A DNA stretch of 64,000 bases from Utricularia gibba. Lineage: Eukaryota > Streptophyta > Magnoliopsida > Lamiales > Lentibulariaceae. Location of the stretch: assembly GCA_002189035.1 (NCBI GenBank), contig NEEC01000004.1:620001-684000 (forward strand), read 5' to 3'. Position 1 is the stretch's first letter; the number at the start of each line of letters is the position of its first letter. Shown piece by piece: positions 29,854 to 48,400 of the stretch. Position numbers and translations under genes: made by a program. The notes under the pieces are model-generated. The model did no database searches, had not been told where the DNA came from, and worked only from the letters and a program-made list of their open reading frames with translations.

Positions 29854-32800
29854 ATGCAGACGAGGTACATGGAGAGAACGAATTCTATGAATGGGAGAGG
29901 CAAAAGGAGTTTGGAAGATGGTGCTAGTGAAGAGCCGGAGCGGGAGAAAAAGCGACCTGCTCTGGCCAGGTATCTTACTTAACAAAATTATGTTCTTACA
30001 TGTGGTGTAGTATGAATATTGCAGTATCCGCATGACATTAGCGTGAGACAATCTGCGTTTTGCAAAGGAATTACTGTCTAGCATACTTTGGAGAAAGTGT
30101 TGGTGAATTTGAACTGGTTGAAAGTCAAGCAACAGCAATGATTTTCCCTTTTGACTAGTTTTCTGGATTTGCAGTGTTATTGTGGAAGCTCTTAAGGTGG
30201 ACAGCCTCCAGAGGCTTTTTTCATCAATAGAGCCAATTCTCCGGAGAGTGGTAACAATCGATGACACATGATGATATTTATGTACCTTGCTTTTGCAGTG
30301 CACCAGCAAGAATTAGGAATTCCAACATCTTTATCACTTTCTTAAAAAAATCCATCTGACCTTGCATACATAACTATCCCCTTTATTACCTTGTGAAGGA
30401 AAAAAGTGATCTTTGTTCTCATGAAGTACCATTTTATACTTATCATTTGGCCGCCTTTTGTGGCACCTGTTGTCTCCCAAGCAAACGTATGCACTCTTGA
30501 AGCTATTGCATCTCATTAACTAGTTCCTATTTTAATAGGTCAGTGAAGAGATTGAGCGTGCTTTGTCTAAGCTGGGCCCTGCCCAAATCTCTGGGAGTGG
30601 GAGGTTAGAGAATGCGTTTGGCTTTGGCATGATGTTATTGATTTCCTGTTTTTGAAATATTGTCACAAGCTGGTTCAAAGCTTGAACTCTCATCTGAGAT
30701 GGTCTATTGCAATTTTTTAAAAGTTTGATGCCATACATTTCTGACTTCAAAAATTCAGGTCTTCACCCAAACGCATTGAAGGGCCTGATGGAAGAAACCT
30801 GCAGCTTTGTTTCAACACAAGGCTCTCACTTCCGTTGTTTACTGGAGGCAAAGTTTCAGGCGAGCAGGGTGCTGCTATTCATGTTGTGTTAAGGGATGCA
30901 AATACAGGCCGTGTTGTAACGTCAGGGCCTGAATCTTCTCTTAAGTTGGATGTTGTTGTCCTGGAAGGTGATTTCAACAATGAAGATGCAGAAGGGTGGA
31001 CTGAGGAAGAGTTTGAGAACCAAATTGTTAAAGAGCGTGATGGGAAACGACCTCTTCTGACTGGTGAGTTACAAGTTACCCTACGGGAAGGTGTTGGAAC
31101 ACTTGGTGACATGTCATTTACGGATAATTCAAGCTGGATAAGGAGCAGGAAGTTTAGACTAGGTCTGAGAGCTGCACCAGGGTATTGTGAAGGCATACGC
31201 ATCCGGGAAGCCAGGACTGAGGCTTTTACCGTCAAAGACCACCGTGGAGAGTGTATGCAATATCCCTAGTTTTTTTTAACAGCCTACATGATATACTTAG
31301 TCCATGTATGCTTGCTTTTGGACCATAATTTTTTAGTTTATTTATCTCATCAAGCGCATTTCATTTTACAGTGTATAAAAAACATTATCCACCTGCTCTA
31401 AATGATGAGGTGTGGAGACTAGAGAAAATTGGGAAGGATGGATCATTCCACAAGAAACTGAGTACAGCTGGGATAAATACTGTAGAGGAGTTCCTTCGTC
31501 TGGCCGTCAGAGATTCTCAGAAGCTGAGAAATGTAAGTTGATGGAGCTTTTTCTTTTCATTATGTTTTATCATGATCTCACTTCGCATTCTTATGTTGAC
31601 AGATTTTAGGAAGTGGAATGTCAAATAAGATGTGGGATTCCCTCATGCAACATGCCCACACTTGTGTGTTGAGTGGGAAGCATTATGTGTATTATCAAGA
31701 TGATACCAGAGTCACTGGTGTCGTCTTTGATAATATATGTTCTCTGACAGGTCTCATTGCTAATGAGAAGTATTATCCTGCAGATTCTCTTTCTGATGAC
31801 CAGAAGGTAAGCCAATTTATGGTTCGAGTCTTTCGAGCTTGAATTATATTACTGTTTATTGGGCTTGGAGTGAAATTCGGTGGTAGAATGAATTTAAAAA
31901 ATGTTGGGACGTTAAAAGAACTAGTGCTTAACTCAGCTTTACTTCCCTTTGAAGCTCTGTTGCTTGTTTATTTTTGCCGTACAATGCCGTGCTTCTAACA
32001 TTGTTAAGTCCTGACAACATGTTTTTAGTAATTTGATGTTTATTAAAAAAAATCAGTGGCAACAATTCTATGTTATCCTTGATATTATCAGGAATATGTA
32101 TATTCCTTGGTGAACAAGGCATATGCTAACTGGGGTCAAGTGGTGGAATATGATGGCAAGGCGTTGCTGAATTTCGAGCAAAATAAGAGGTCGAACATTG
32201 GGAGAGTTGACCCCTCATCAGGTCCAATCAACTACTCTCGTTCTTTGGATAATAACCCTCAGTTGCCTAGAATCTCAATTTCAGCTCCCTCTGAGCCTCC
32301 TGTGATGGAAGATTGCATTCTAGCTGGAGGTGAACATAAAATTGTATTTAGTTTTAAATGAGTTTTTGGAATATCTTATGCTCAAGCCCTGTCAGATAAT
32401 GGACTGAGTTTCCTTGTCTTCTAATCCAGGTTCAAGCGGTTTTTCCCAGTCTCAGGGTATAATGCCTAATCCACGCCCGCATTTCGAATTTTCAGCTTAC
32501 ACAGAATCTGTCGAGCCGGTCTATCACCCTAATGAAATAAACAACGAAGGAGTTGACCTTGCCCTTTGCCCTCCTCATTTGTCTGTATCCTCATTTCAAG
32601 TGACCAACCCATCTCTTCAGCATAATAAAACTAATCCATTTGATGACTGGCCTGTGAATCAGAGTAGGGGCATAGATGAACTACTTACGGAGGATGAAAT
32701 TCGCATGAGAGCAAATGAATTTCTTCAGAATGAATATATGCCGGATTTGTTTCACGTTTGGAACATGGAAGGCCATCCCTCAGCTGGCATTTCTGAGGAT

Positions 32801-32986
32801 GATTATGGATCTACTTCTTACATCCCTTATTCCAACCCTGGCTTTAGTTATAACAAGGATGCAACGCGTTCTGGAAAGGCTGTTGCTGGTTGGCTTAAGA
32901 TCAAAGCTGCCTTGCGGTGGGGCATCTTTATGAGGCGGAAATCAGCTGAGAGAAGAGCTCAGATTGAGGAGTTAGAGGAAGAATAG
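29854..32986 (+). CDS. CBP60: Calmodulin-binding protein 60, B/C/D type
   Basis: A plant-specific transcription factor family that links calcium/calmodulin to defence gene control. Eight exons: 29854-29969, 30175-30250, 30539-30603, 30759-31252, 31372-31532, 31603-31806, 32092-32329 and 32430-32986, giving 636 residues. The start [10 protein letters not shown] followed by [20 protein letters not shown] is canonical. The central DNA-binding region includes [53 protein letters not shown] and [19 protein letters not shown]. The CBP60 domains continue with [14 protein letters not shown] and [15 protein letters not shown]. The C-terminal [20 protein letters not shown] is an amphipathic helix typical of the C-terminal calmodulin-binding site of the CBP60A-F clade, not of CBP60g/SARD1. 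Nuclear. No frame defects. Confidence 0.93.
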
Positions 32987-33595
32987 TGCATCACCGGAAA
33001 AAAAACAGGATCAGCATATTTAATTTGCTTATGTCTAATGCACTTCTTCTGATCAGGTAAGCTCGTGGATTCTTGATCTCTCGTCTCAGTAAGCCATGAT
33101 TGATTTGAATATTTGGATTCTGTATGTGTTCTCTGTTATCAACGTACATGTATAGTGTACCCAGTTTCCAATAAGATGCTTGGATGTGCTTGTTTATGTC
33201 TTGTGATATATGCGTGTACGCTGCGAATATTTTTCCTCTGTATGAGACTTTTACTACGTGGTACTGTTTCACTGTTAGTAAATCGTTTACTGTTTCTCTG
33301 TATGGAAGGTCGTGCTATAATCTGTTGCTAAACGGTATACACTTTTATTGTTAGAATACGACTTGGCCTTCGAAAATTAGTAGTGAAGATAAAAAAAAAA
33401 CTGTTACAAAAGCAAGATAGCAACTTGCAAGCCTCTCTTATGACAGCAAGGAGGCACATATTTGTTTGATAGCACAAACTATAAAGAAGGTTTGGGTGGA
33501 AACAATGCTGAGAGAGCCCTCTCCTCATTTCGAGCCTCGTTCTTCTCAAAGGCAGGATCTTTTCCCCCTCTTCTTCTAGCACATGCTTCTAGTGT
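32987..33595. other. Convergent 3' flanks of CBP60 and H+-ATPase
   Basis: A 609-bp gap between two convergent stop codons, most likely the two 3' untranslated regions. No further gene is seen. Confidence 0.55.
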
Positions 33596-36500
33596 CTAGA
33601 CAGTGTAGTTCTGTTGGATGGTTTCTATGTCAAGTCCTTTGAGCTTTACGACCGATTCGACGTGCCCCTTGAGTGTATGAAGCTCACGAAGCCTGCAGAA
33701 GCAAACAATGCTTTGATGAATCATCATCCAATGGAGTGCAAGTTGAAGAAATCAAGTTAGGTACCTTGCGATCTCAGCTCTTCTCTTCGCCTGTTCTGCG
33801 ATTTCAGAGAGTTCTCTGTAGCTGTTCTTTTCATTCAGGATGGTGTTGGGTTCGGGTGTTTGGAGGCCATGTAGAGTTCTTTGTGCCAGTGCCCATTGCG
33901 CTTCCCTATCCTCTTTGCCATAGTCTTTCTTGGTTGTAAAAGCAGTCTGTTGCAGAGTGCAAGAATCAAGTGATGTTCAGGAGTGTTGCTACAAGAAGCC
34001 ATCACTCTAAGAAATGGAAGCATACCTTGTTCTCATATAAGTTGGACCAAGCCTTTCCACTGAGTATGTACCTAATAGCAAACTTGAGGAAATCAAGTGG
34101 CACATAGAAGACAACACTGTAGATCCATATGACACCAGCCCATCCCCATCCGCATCCACTGATTCTTGCAAATCCCCAGTTGGCATACACAGCAATGAGT
34201 GTTGCAACCTATAAACAGCACCCATGAATCAGATAATAGGGCATAAGAAGTACAAGTTTGTCCATAGCAGAGAGGAGTAGAGGAGAGTCACTGCTTACCA
34301 GTTGTGCGAGGACAAATGCAGACAACAGTAGTAAGCCAGGGCGTTCCACGTATGACCAGCCACGGGACCTTGTGACGAAGATGAGGGCTTGGCTGACAAT
34401 GCTGACTTGTAAGTACAAGGCAGCCATCATTTCCTCCTCACTGTTTTGAATGTCTCTCACTCCGAACCTGGACTGTTGTACATACAAATCATGTGAAAAA
34501 AGAAACACATATGGAAAACAGTTTAGATGATCGACTAGAGGGCTCTTACAGGGAAGAAGTCAGTTTTGTGAATCAACCAAAAGAATAGAACCGTCATCAG
34601 AGCAAGATAGCCTCCAAGAACTACGCCAGTTGCAAAGATTTCCTTCAGTTTCCAGCTATCAGGGAGAGGAGATGGCTTCACTCTGTCCTTGGAGATGGTC
34701 ATGATGGTACCTGAGATCTCAACATGTTTAGTCTATGTCATGACACAAAGGAAGACAAGGAGAAGGCGGGTTTGTTACCATCATTGAGAATGGCGATGAT
34801 CAAGACCATGAAGGGCGAAAAATCGAATTTCCAGATGAGAGCAATGAGCATGAAACCAAACTGAAATGGTAATCAATGTCAAGGAAGCAAGATAAAGAGG
34901 GCTTGTTAGTTTACACAATTTGGAATGTAGTTTGACGTACCACAATACGAATAGTGATTGATACTGCATATATCTGCATAAGGATAACTCCAGTCAATCA
35001 GAAACATGATCAAGGAAAATAGTGACTTCAAAACAAAGTTAGTTTAGAGCAACTGACTGTGTAGTTTTTCATTCTTTGGAAGATTGCTCTGCTGGTCAAA
35101 ACTGCGCTGATGATAACACTGAGACCTGGTTCTGTGAGCACAATGTCTGAAGCACTTCTCGCAGCATCTGTAGCATCAGCAACAGCGATACCGATATCAG
35201 CCTTCTTTAGAGCCGGGGCATCATTGACACCATCTCCGGTCATCCCCACAATGTGCTTGCTCTCTTGTAACTTCTTCACAATTTCATACTTGTGCTCTAG
35301 TTTAAGAAACAAAAAAAAAAAAATTAGTTTGGTGAATGATCTTTTAGAATGGTAGAAAAAGAAGAGATATTCACCAGGAAAGACCCCAGCAAAACCATCT
35401 GCCTTTTCAATCAGCTCCTCAACAGGAAGGCCAGCTATAGATTCATCTTTATGTTGTCCAAGTAAAGATGCTGAGGGGTACATGTTGGCTCCCATCCCGA
35501 GCCTTCTTCCAGTCTCCTTAGCAATGGCAAGTTGATCACCAGTGATCATCTTAACGTTAACACCTAGATTAAGAGCCCTGCGGATTGTCTCAGCGCTGTC
35601 GTGTCTTGGAGGATCAAACAAAGATAACAGTCCTACAAATTGCCATGGACCACCAGGGGATTCCTTTGTTCTCTCTGGTACTTCCTGAAAAAAAAAAAAA
35701 AAGAAAAAGTTAGCCACTCATAATCAAGAGGTAAGGTGAGTTGCTGCATTTGAAACCTGTCTAGCAACTGCAAGTGACCTCAGACCACGCTCTGCAAATT
35801 TGTCAATAACCGAATGAACTTTGTTTTTAAGATCCCCCTTGGCATTGCAGAGAGTGAGGATCTAATAAGAAAAGAGCAAGTTCAGAAATATGCACCATGT
35901 GGATAACTCAAGTGAATAAAGCACCTGCTCAGGAGCGCCTTTGCTGGCTCTATGCCATTTTCCATCTGAATCAACGTAAGTAAGTGCAGTCCGCTTATCC
36001 ACTGGATTGAATGGGAAGAAATGCACCTCAGTTATACCGGCTCTAGCCTATGAAACCAATGAAACGCATCAGCAAACACAGGATACTAGAACAACATGAA
36101 CATATAGAAGAATAAAGAAGAAGCAAACCTCTTTGGGATCAGCAAGAGTTCCGACAATCGCAGCATCGATGGCATCTTGATTCTCAGTTCTTGATGCTCT
36201 TGCTGCATACAATAGGACATGATCAGGATCCACTCCCTTAGCAAAGACTTCTATCAAAGCCTTATCAACTGTAAGCTTGTTGAGAGTCAGAGTTCCTGTC
36301 TTATCACTGCACAATACATCCATTCCTGCCATTTCTTCGATAGCAGTCATTCTCTTGGTAATAGCACCTTGCTGTGAAAGCTTGTGAGAACCAATAGCCA
36401 TGGTAACAGACAACACTGTAGGCATGGCAATTGGAATCCCACCAATCAAGAGCACGAGGAGATTATCAATTCCTTGTCTGTAAGGCCTGCGCTGAATAGG

Positions 36501-37996
36501 GTACATCACAATGATCTCAATCAACATTCCAACTGCAATGGAGCAAATGCAGAAGTTTCCAATGGCCGTTAGAACTTTCTGGAAGTGACCAACTTGATGT
36601 GTACTGTCAACAAGATGGGCTGCCTTCCCAAAGAAGGTGTGTACACCTGTAGCTATAACTATTGCCTCGATTTCACCCTGTTTGCACGTGGACCCTGAAA
36701 ACACTTCATCCCCCGGTTCCTTTGTAACTGGAAGAGATTCTCCCGTGAGAGCAGATTGATCAACCTTCAAAGGATCACCTTCCAAAAGACGAGCATCAGC
36801 AGGAATGATGTCTCCCAGCTTGATGCTTATGATATCCCCCGGAACTAAAATGGCTGCTTCTTGTTCACTCCATCTCCCATCTCTAAGCACCTATAAAAAA
36901 ATTAGCAAAACATCATCACCCATACTACACCTTGCAGTGAAAATCATAGAAACATGTAAGTAGCAAATACTTTTGTCTTGGGAGCAAGACCAGCCATTAG
37001 AGCAGCAGCAGCATTCCCAGCATTATTCTCTTCAATGAAACTAATAGTAGAGTTGATAACCAACAAACAAACAATCCCCAGAAAGTCCTGCCAATCGGGG
37101 GTTTTCCTCCTCCGTTCGCAAGCGCAATGGCCATGATAGCAGCAGCTTCCATGACCCATGACAGCGGATTCCACATGAACCCCAGGAACTTGAGAATCTT
37201 GCTTTCCTATTTCAACAACCACAAGAAAAACCCATCGAGTCAATACATCGAACTCCAAAACCCCACGTCTTAAAGAAACAAAAACCTTCTTCTCTTCCAA
37301 CTTGTTCGGACCAAATATCTGTAGCCTGTTCTCGCCCTCGGTGCTCGTCAACCCTTCTTTGCTGCATTTCAGCTGCTCAAACACCTCCGCAATCGGAATC
37401 TTCTCCTGTTGATCATCAAGAAAGTAAGGAGTTGACAAAAAATAATTACAATTTTACACAAGCAACTGTCAATATTAATAAATGGCATAATCACTTCGAT
37501 CGCAACGTTACTCCAAACTTAACAACCCTACGCTTTAGTCAACGGCCTTTAAAGTCTGGTCTCCCCTCGCAGTCACAAACTAACCTTGGAAAACTAAGCA
37601 TCATAAATGAAACCAGAAACTGAAACCTTAACCCCAACCCGATTCCAGTTCCTCTTCCCAGTTTCAATCTTCAGACTGAAGATCAACCTCCCCACCTCTT
37701 CCCCACAACAAAAAGCAAACAAAATGATAGCCATGATCGCTCTAAAAGAAGGAAGACCTTTCAAGGATCCAAAAAGAAGAATCCAGGTGACCATGAAATG
37801 TACGATACAGGATAATCAGACCATGCTAAAAAAAAAAAACTTAAACTAATAAGGATTGATATTGGACATCCGCAGTCGGTTTTGAGACGCAAAGGAGAAG
37901 AAGAGGGAAAAGAAAGAACTGGTTGGGGTGGGTTCAGAGAGATTCCGGGCATACCAGATCCACAGTCTCATTCTTGATGTGGTCGAGGTTCGCCAT
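33596..37996 (-). CDS. AHA: Plasma-membrane H+-ATPase, one frame break
   Basis: A P3A-type ATPase that pumps protons out across the plasma membrane. Fifteen exons: 37996-37955, 37405-37286, 37206-36971, 36890-36129, 36047-35925, 35861-35757, 35684-35375, 35296-35058, 34973-34941, 34860-34779, 34710-34550, 34472-34299, 34208-34026, 33946-33765 and 33692-33596. It shows TGES in the actuator domain, the phosphorylation motif [20 protein letters not shown], and [18 protein letters not shown]. The C-terminal autoinhibitory tail ends QQNYTV, the penultimate-Thr 14-3-3 site. In exon 3, ANGGGKPP is followed by a frame loss at the five-G run 37097-37101. One more base restores [13 protein letters not shown], and the total becomes 949 residues, the family length. 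The isoform cannot be set. Confidence 0.95.
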
Positions 37997-38100
37997 TTCT
38001 CTTGCTTCAGCGGAGAGTAGAAAGCGAAGAAGAAGCACAAGGATCCAAAACTAGAGCAGCATATTAGGAGGGCTCCCTTTCCGTGAAGCAGCAGCAGTCA

Positions 38101-38110
38101 GATTTATAGT
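38101..38110 (-). promoter_or_regulatory. Possible TATA box of the H+-ATPase gene
   Basis: ACTATAAATC on the minus strand, about 105 nt before the ATG at 37996. This fits a TATA box followed by a short leader, though a TATA-like string is common in AT-rich DNA. Confidence 0.4.
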
Positions 38111-39345
38111 CGCTAGGGGATACGTACATGTAAATGGAATCCATCCTCGTTCTCGCCTGCACGAGATGCGCTGCGGGGATGAAATCAAAATACACACTAA
38201 GTTTGACTAAGTTTTTTAAATGCACAATAATGTGTGAAGCCTGACGCCAGCATCGTTGAAAATGTCTCTTCGGATAAACTCAGGGAGAGCTCCTCAGGTC
38301 AAAACGGCGCAGGCTCGTATTTCCATGAAGCTGTTAGATTCCGGTCTGACCCTGCGCCGCATTCCTCTCTTTCTTTTCGTAGGCATGAATAGTATGGCAT
38401 AATTACGGAGTCTCATCTCACCTTACCTAGACGTGTCCTTATGCAGCGTGTCCCCGGTTCCGACGCGGGAGCACAGCAAGCACTCCCCCACCTTCCTCCA
38501 ACCATCTGTTGAAAAAAATGCACTTCAACAGTTTTTTTTTTAATTTTTCATTTATGAAAAAATATATTAAATCGAAGTTAATATCGTATTGTGGTTGAAT
38601 TTTAATTAAATCGCAATTTATTTTTTATTTAAAATAATTAGACAAAGAAAAGTAAAAAGGCGTAGGTCGGTTAAATTTGTCACGGGTGTCCCGGTTCACA
38701 CACGAGGAAAACGTGACCATCTTTTCATTGGCGCGAAGAGCAGCGGCTCCGGTTCAACCGGGAGGAGGTAGTTTCACACTGTGCACGAGGTGCACCGATC
38801 CAAAATATACCTCCGGTACAAAAATATTTTAAATATTTTTTCGGAAGAGGAAAGGTCAAATACTCTGTCTCTCTCCCTCTGCTCTTCTAAGACGTGGAGG
38901 TACACGTCAGAGAGGCTTTTGCTGGCGTCGGGATATTTCCGTTTCGTTCAATGAACTCAACAGAATTGCAATAATTCCAATTAAAATAATTACATTCCAT
39001 TTATTACAAGCTCGTTAGCCTACGGCCATTAGACCCAATTTCTTTTTGGCCAATAATATCAACCTATTTCCTCAACTTCCATTATTTTTTTCCAATTTTT
39101 AAGTTTTTTAATTTAATCCCAAAATATCTTATTTTATTTTATTTGTTTTTAAACAGGAATTAGTACAATTGGTAGCCTTCTTTATTGCATTTCTTACCTC
39201 ATCAATCATTGAATTGTTTAGTGGAAAAAAAGCCTTATTTAACTTAATCCAGAAAGACGAGGAATGGAAACCTGGAGCATCAGTCAAATGGGAGTATTTA
39301 CTTGACATCCGGAAGGCAGAGGAGAATTACAGAAGATTAGAATGA

Positions 39346-45463
<6,118 letters not shown>

Positions 45464-48400
45464 TCAGAACAGCTGCAGGGTCATTTTTAGTTTATTCTGT
45501 CTCCATTTGGGCAGCTTGTAGAAAGCGCTCTTTGACATCCCGAACTTCTGCTTGAATTCTTCTGATGCCAAATATGTCTGCAGAATAACATGGTTTGGAG
45601 TTAAGTTTGTAGCCCTCTAGAGGCGATGGCTTTACTCAATACCAACCTCTCGCTTGGTGACATCAATATCTGGGGCAGGATCAGATGATGTTGTCCGGAG
45701 ACGATCGTATGGGTATAGAGTAAGTCCTTCGTCATCCTCGGCATCATTCTCCTTCAGATCTTCTCGAATGGTCTCTGGTTTGGGTCTGAGATCTTCAGCC
45801 GGGCTTGGACTTGATGTTACTTCAGGCTTTGGTTTATTCATCTCAGGGCTGGTAACTGTGAAAACAGCAAGAGCTCAACAAAACTTTCTCAAAACGTGGT
45901 GGAGTGGATGCTACATAAAATAAAAAACGTGCACAGGCAACATAAAGCATATGCATGGAAGCATACCTTTGAGGGAGCGTGGAGGAAGGAATGTGCGTGC
46001 AGGTGGTGGCTGTTCGAAGGGTGAACTGATGGCAGTGATAGATGCCGACTTTTGAGCCAAAATTCCAGAGTCGGGTGTCACAGACTTCGGGTAAATCTTT
46101 CTAACCACAGGAGGAGGAGTAGACAAATTCCTTGAGTTTAGATTCTCGAAGTTTGCCGCTAGTGCATTGAATGCAGGAGACCTGCCTCTTACACGGACTC
46201 TGTCTGGGCTAAAAGACATGCTCCGTGAACGCTGGGATTTGTCTAGTCCAGAGGAAGCTCTTCCACTGTATGAGGCAGGCGATCTTCTTTTGGGGGTCTG
46301 CATATGAATAGTGAAGGCTTAACAGGGAGGATGCCCAAAACTATGCGCTGGAAGAAAAGAAGACTCACGTCCAACACTGGAGTCACCCCATTCTTTAGAA
46401 TCGATAGCTTTCTTTGAAAGGAGTTCCCATACATCTGAAGGCAGTGAAGACTGTGAGTGTGTTCTTACTTTTAATCATAACAGCACTTAGGGCGTATCAG
46501 AACAGCACTTACAGCAGATTTTGTGCTGTCCCATGAGAAAAAACGGGTAAAGAAAGAGGGTTCACTTCCTTCCATAACCACATATATTGGAGCTTGGGTC
46601 GACAGTTTCTCTCCAAGAAAATCACGCTCCAGGAATTTCTTTGAAGGCAAAAAAATTTTAACACCGTCAGCCAAAAGCAAATGCCAAAGAAGCTTTTTTT
46701 TTTTTTTTCAGAAACTAGTTCTTGAGAACAGAAACAATTGGCAAATCAAGTAAAAGCATACCTCTCCAATACTCAAAGCATTCATCTTACTCTTCGAATC
46801 AACCATTTTCCCAACCCATAGATAAATCTCCGTGTGACAGTCTACAATGAATATATCTTCTGTCATCAGATCATCCTGGTTGAAGTTGTATACCTGGGTC
46901 ACCTGAAGCAACGATCACCGTGAGAATACATCACAAAGGATAAAGAAGTTTAATAAAGGTTCCCACCTTCAAATCTCCTGCAGTTCAGCAGCAAATCAGT
47001 GGAACAAAAAAAAGTGTTAAATTGCCCATCAGAAACATATAAATGGTAGAAGCACAATGCTACAAGAAATTTAATACCCTTAACTATAGTGCAGGAAAAA
47101 AGACGAGGATCATTTTCAGCCACTCTTGCAATTTTCTGGCTTGGGTACTCAGATTTTCCTCCTAACAATTCCCAAAACTTCTCAGATTCAGCACCTTCTT
47201 TCTGCAGTTTTGGCTGCACATTTGGCTGCAAGCGAAAAACAGGTTACAAGTGAATGAATAGCTGTGCAGGCTAAACAGTCTCTCATTTAAAATAATAGCT
47301 GCAATGTAAGCTGCAAGCAATGTAGCTTATGACAACATTCCACAACATACGGAATTCAAGTAAAATGTGGTGCTAATCTAGCAGCAACAAGTATCATGCA
47401 ACCTTTATATGATCCAGCAGCCTTTCAGAAAGTTCTTGGGATTCACTGGTGGTAAGACTTCCAGACCAGATAAAGAGAGATTGTGCATGTTGTAGTATGT
47501 AAACGTAAGAGGAATTCAAGGATGAAGCCACCTGAAATGAGAAAAACAAGTAATCTATAAGACATCTTTTCCACCAGTGTCAACAGAAGTATTGTGAAAA
47601 CTCAAGGGCTACATACACTATGATAACTTGAAAGGTGTTTTTCTGGATTTTGGGGAGGGGTGTGGGAGAAACCAAACAGAACGAAAAGATTTTAAAAACC
47701 ACATACTGGTTCAACTTGAATGGCTTGCATATTCTCTGGCCCACTTCCCTGGACTCGAAATAATGCAAGTGTATTATCTCCGTAAGTATCATCAGGAAGT
47801 TCCTTCTCAGCCAAGTAACTTTTGTAATTCTTGCTAAGGCCACCCTTAAGCACGAGACCCAGAAGTTAGGCAGTCATGAAATTAAAACTATTGGAACAAA
47901 ATTTTCACATGTGCCTAACATCGGAAGTCACTGACCTTAAACATAATGAAACACTGGAAGATAGCAAAGAACTGGATTGGCTCATTTCCCTCGTAAAGAC
48001 GAACCTGATAATAAGGAGGACTTCATTATCAGCACAATTATCTAGAAGGAATAAGATGGATATATTGAATATCCGAGGGCAGTGCCTGCGTGGCTGTAAA
48101 TTTCAGGTACTCCACCATCTTGCTGGCCTGAGACGTAGCTGATGCTTTGTCTTCCTATGGGCCAACATTGGAAAATTCAATCATCAGCATCTTAAGTTAC
48201 TAGGATGGAATCACAAAATGTTATCTTTGACGCAATGGCTTGAGCTTCTTCATTTTAGCAGTGAATTTGAAGTTTCCAATCTAGTTTATGTCAGTTATAT
48301 TCGCCAATTATAAAACTAAAAAAAAAACAATAATGAATGTTAACCTCAGTACTTTGCTTTCCAAACCAAGTCCCTATCAGATTTTCATCCCTTGCTTCCC

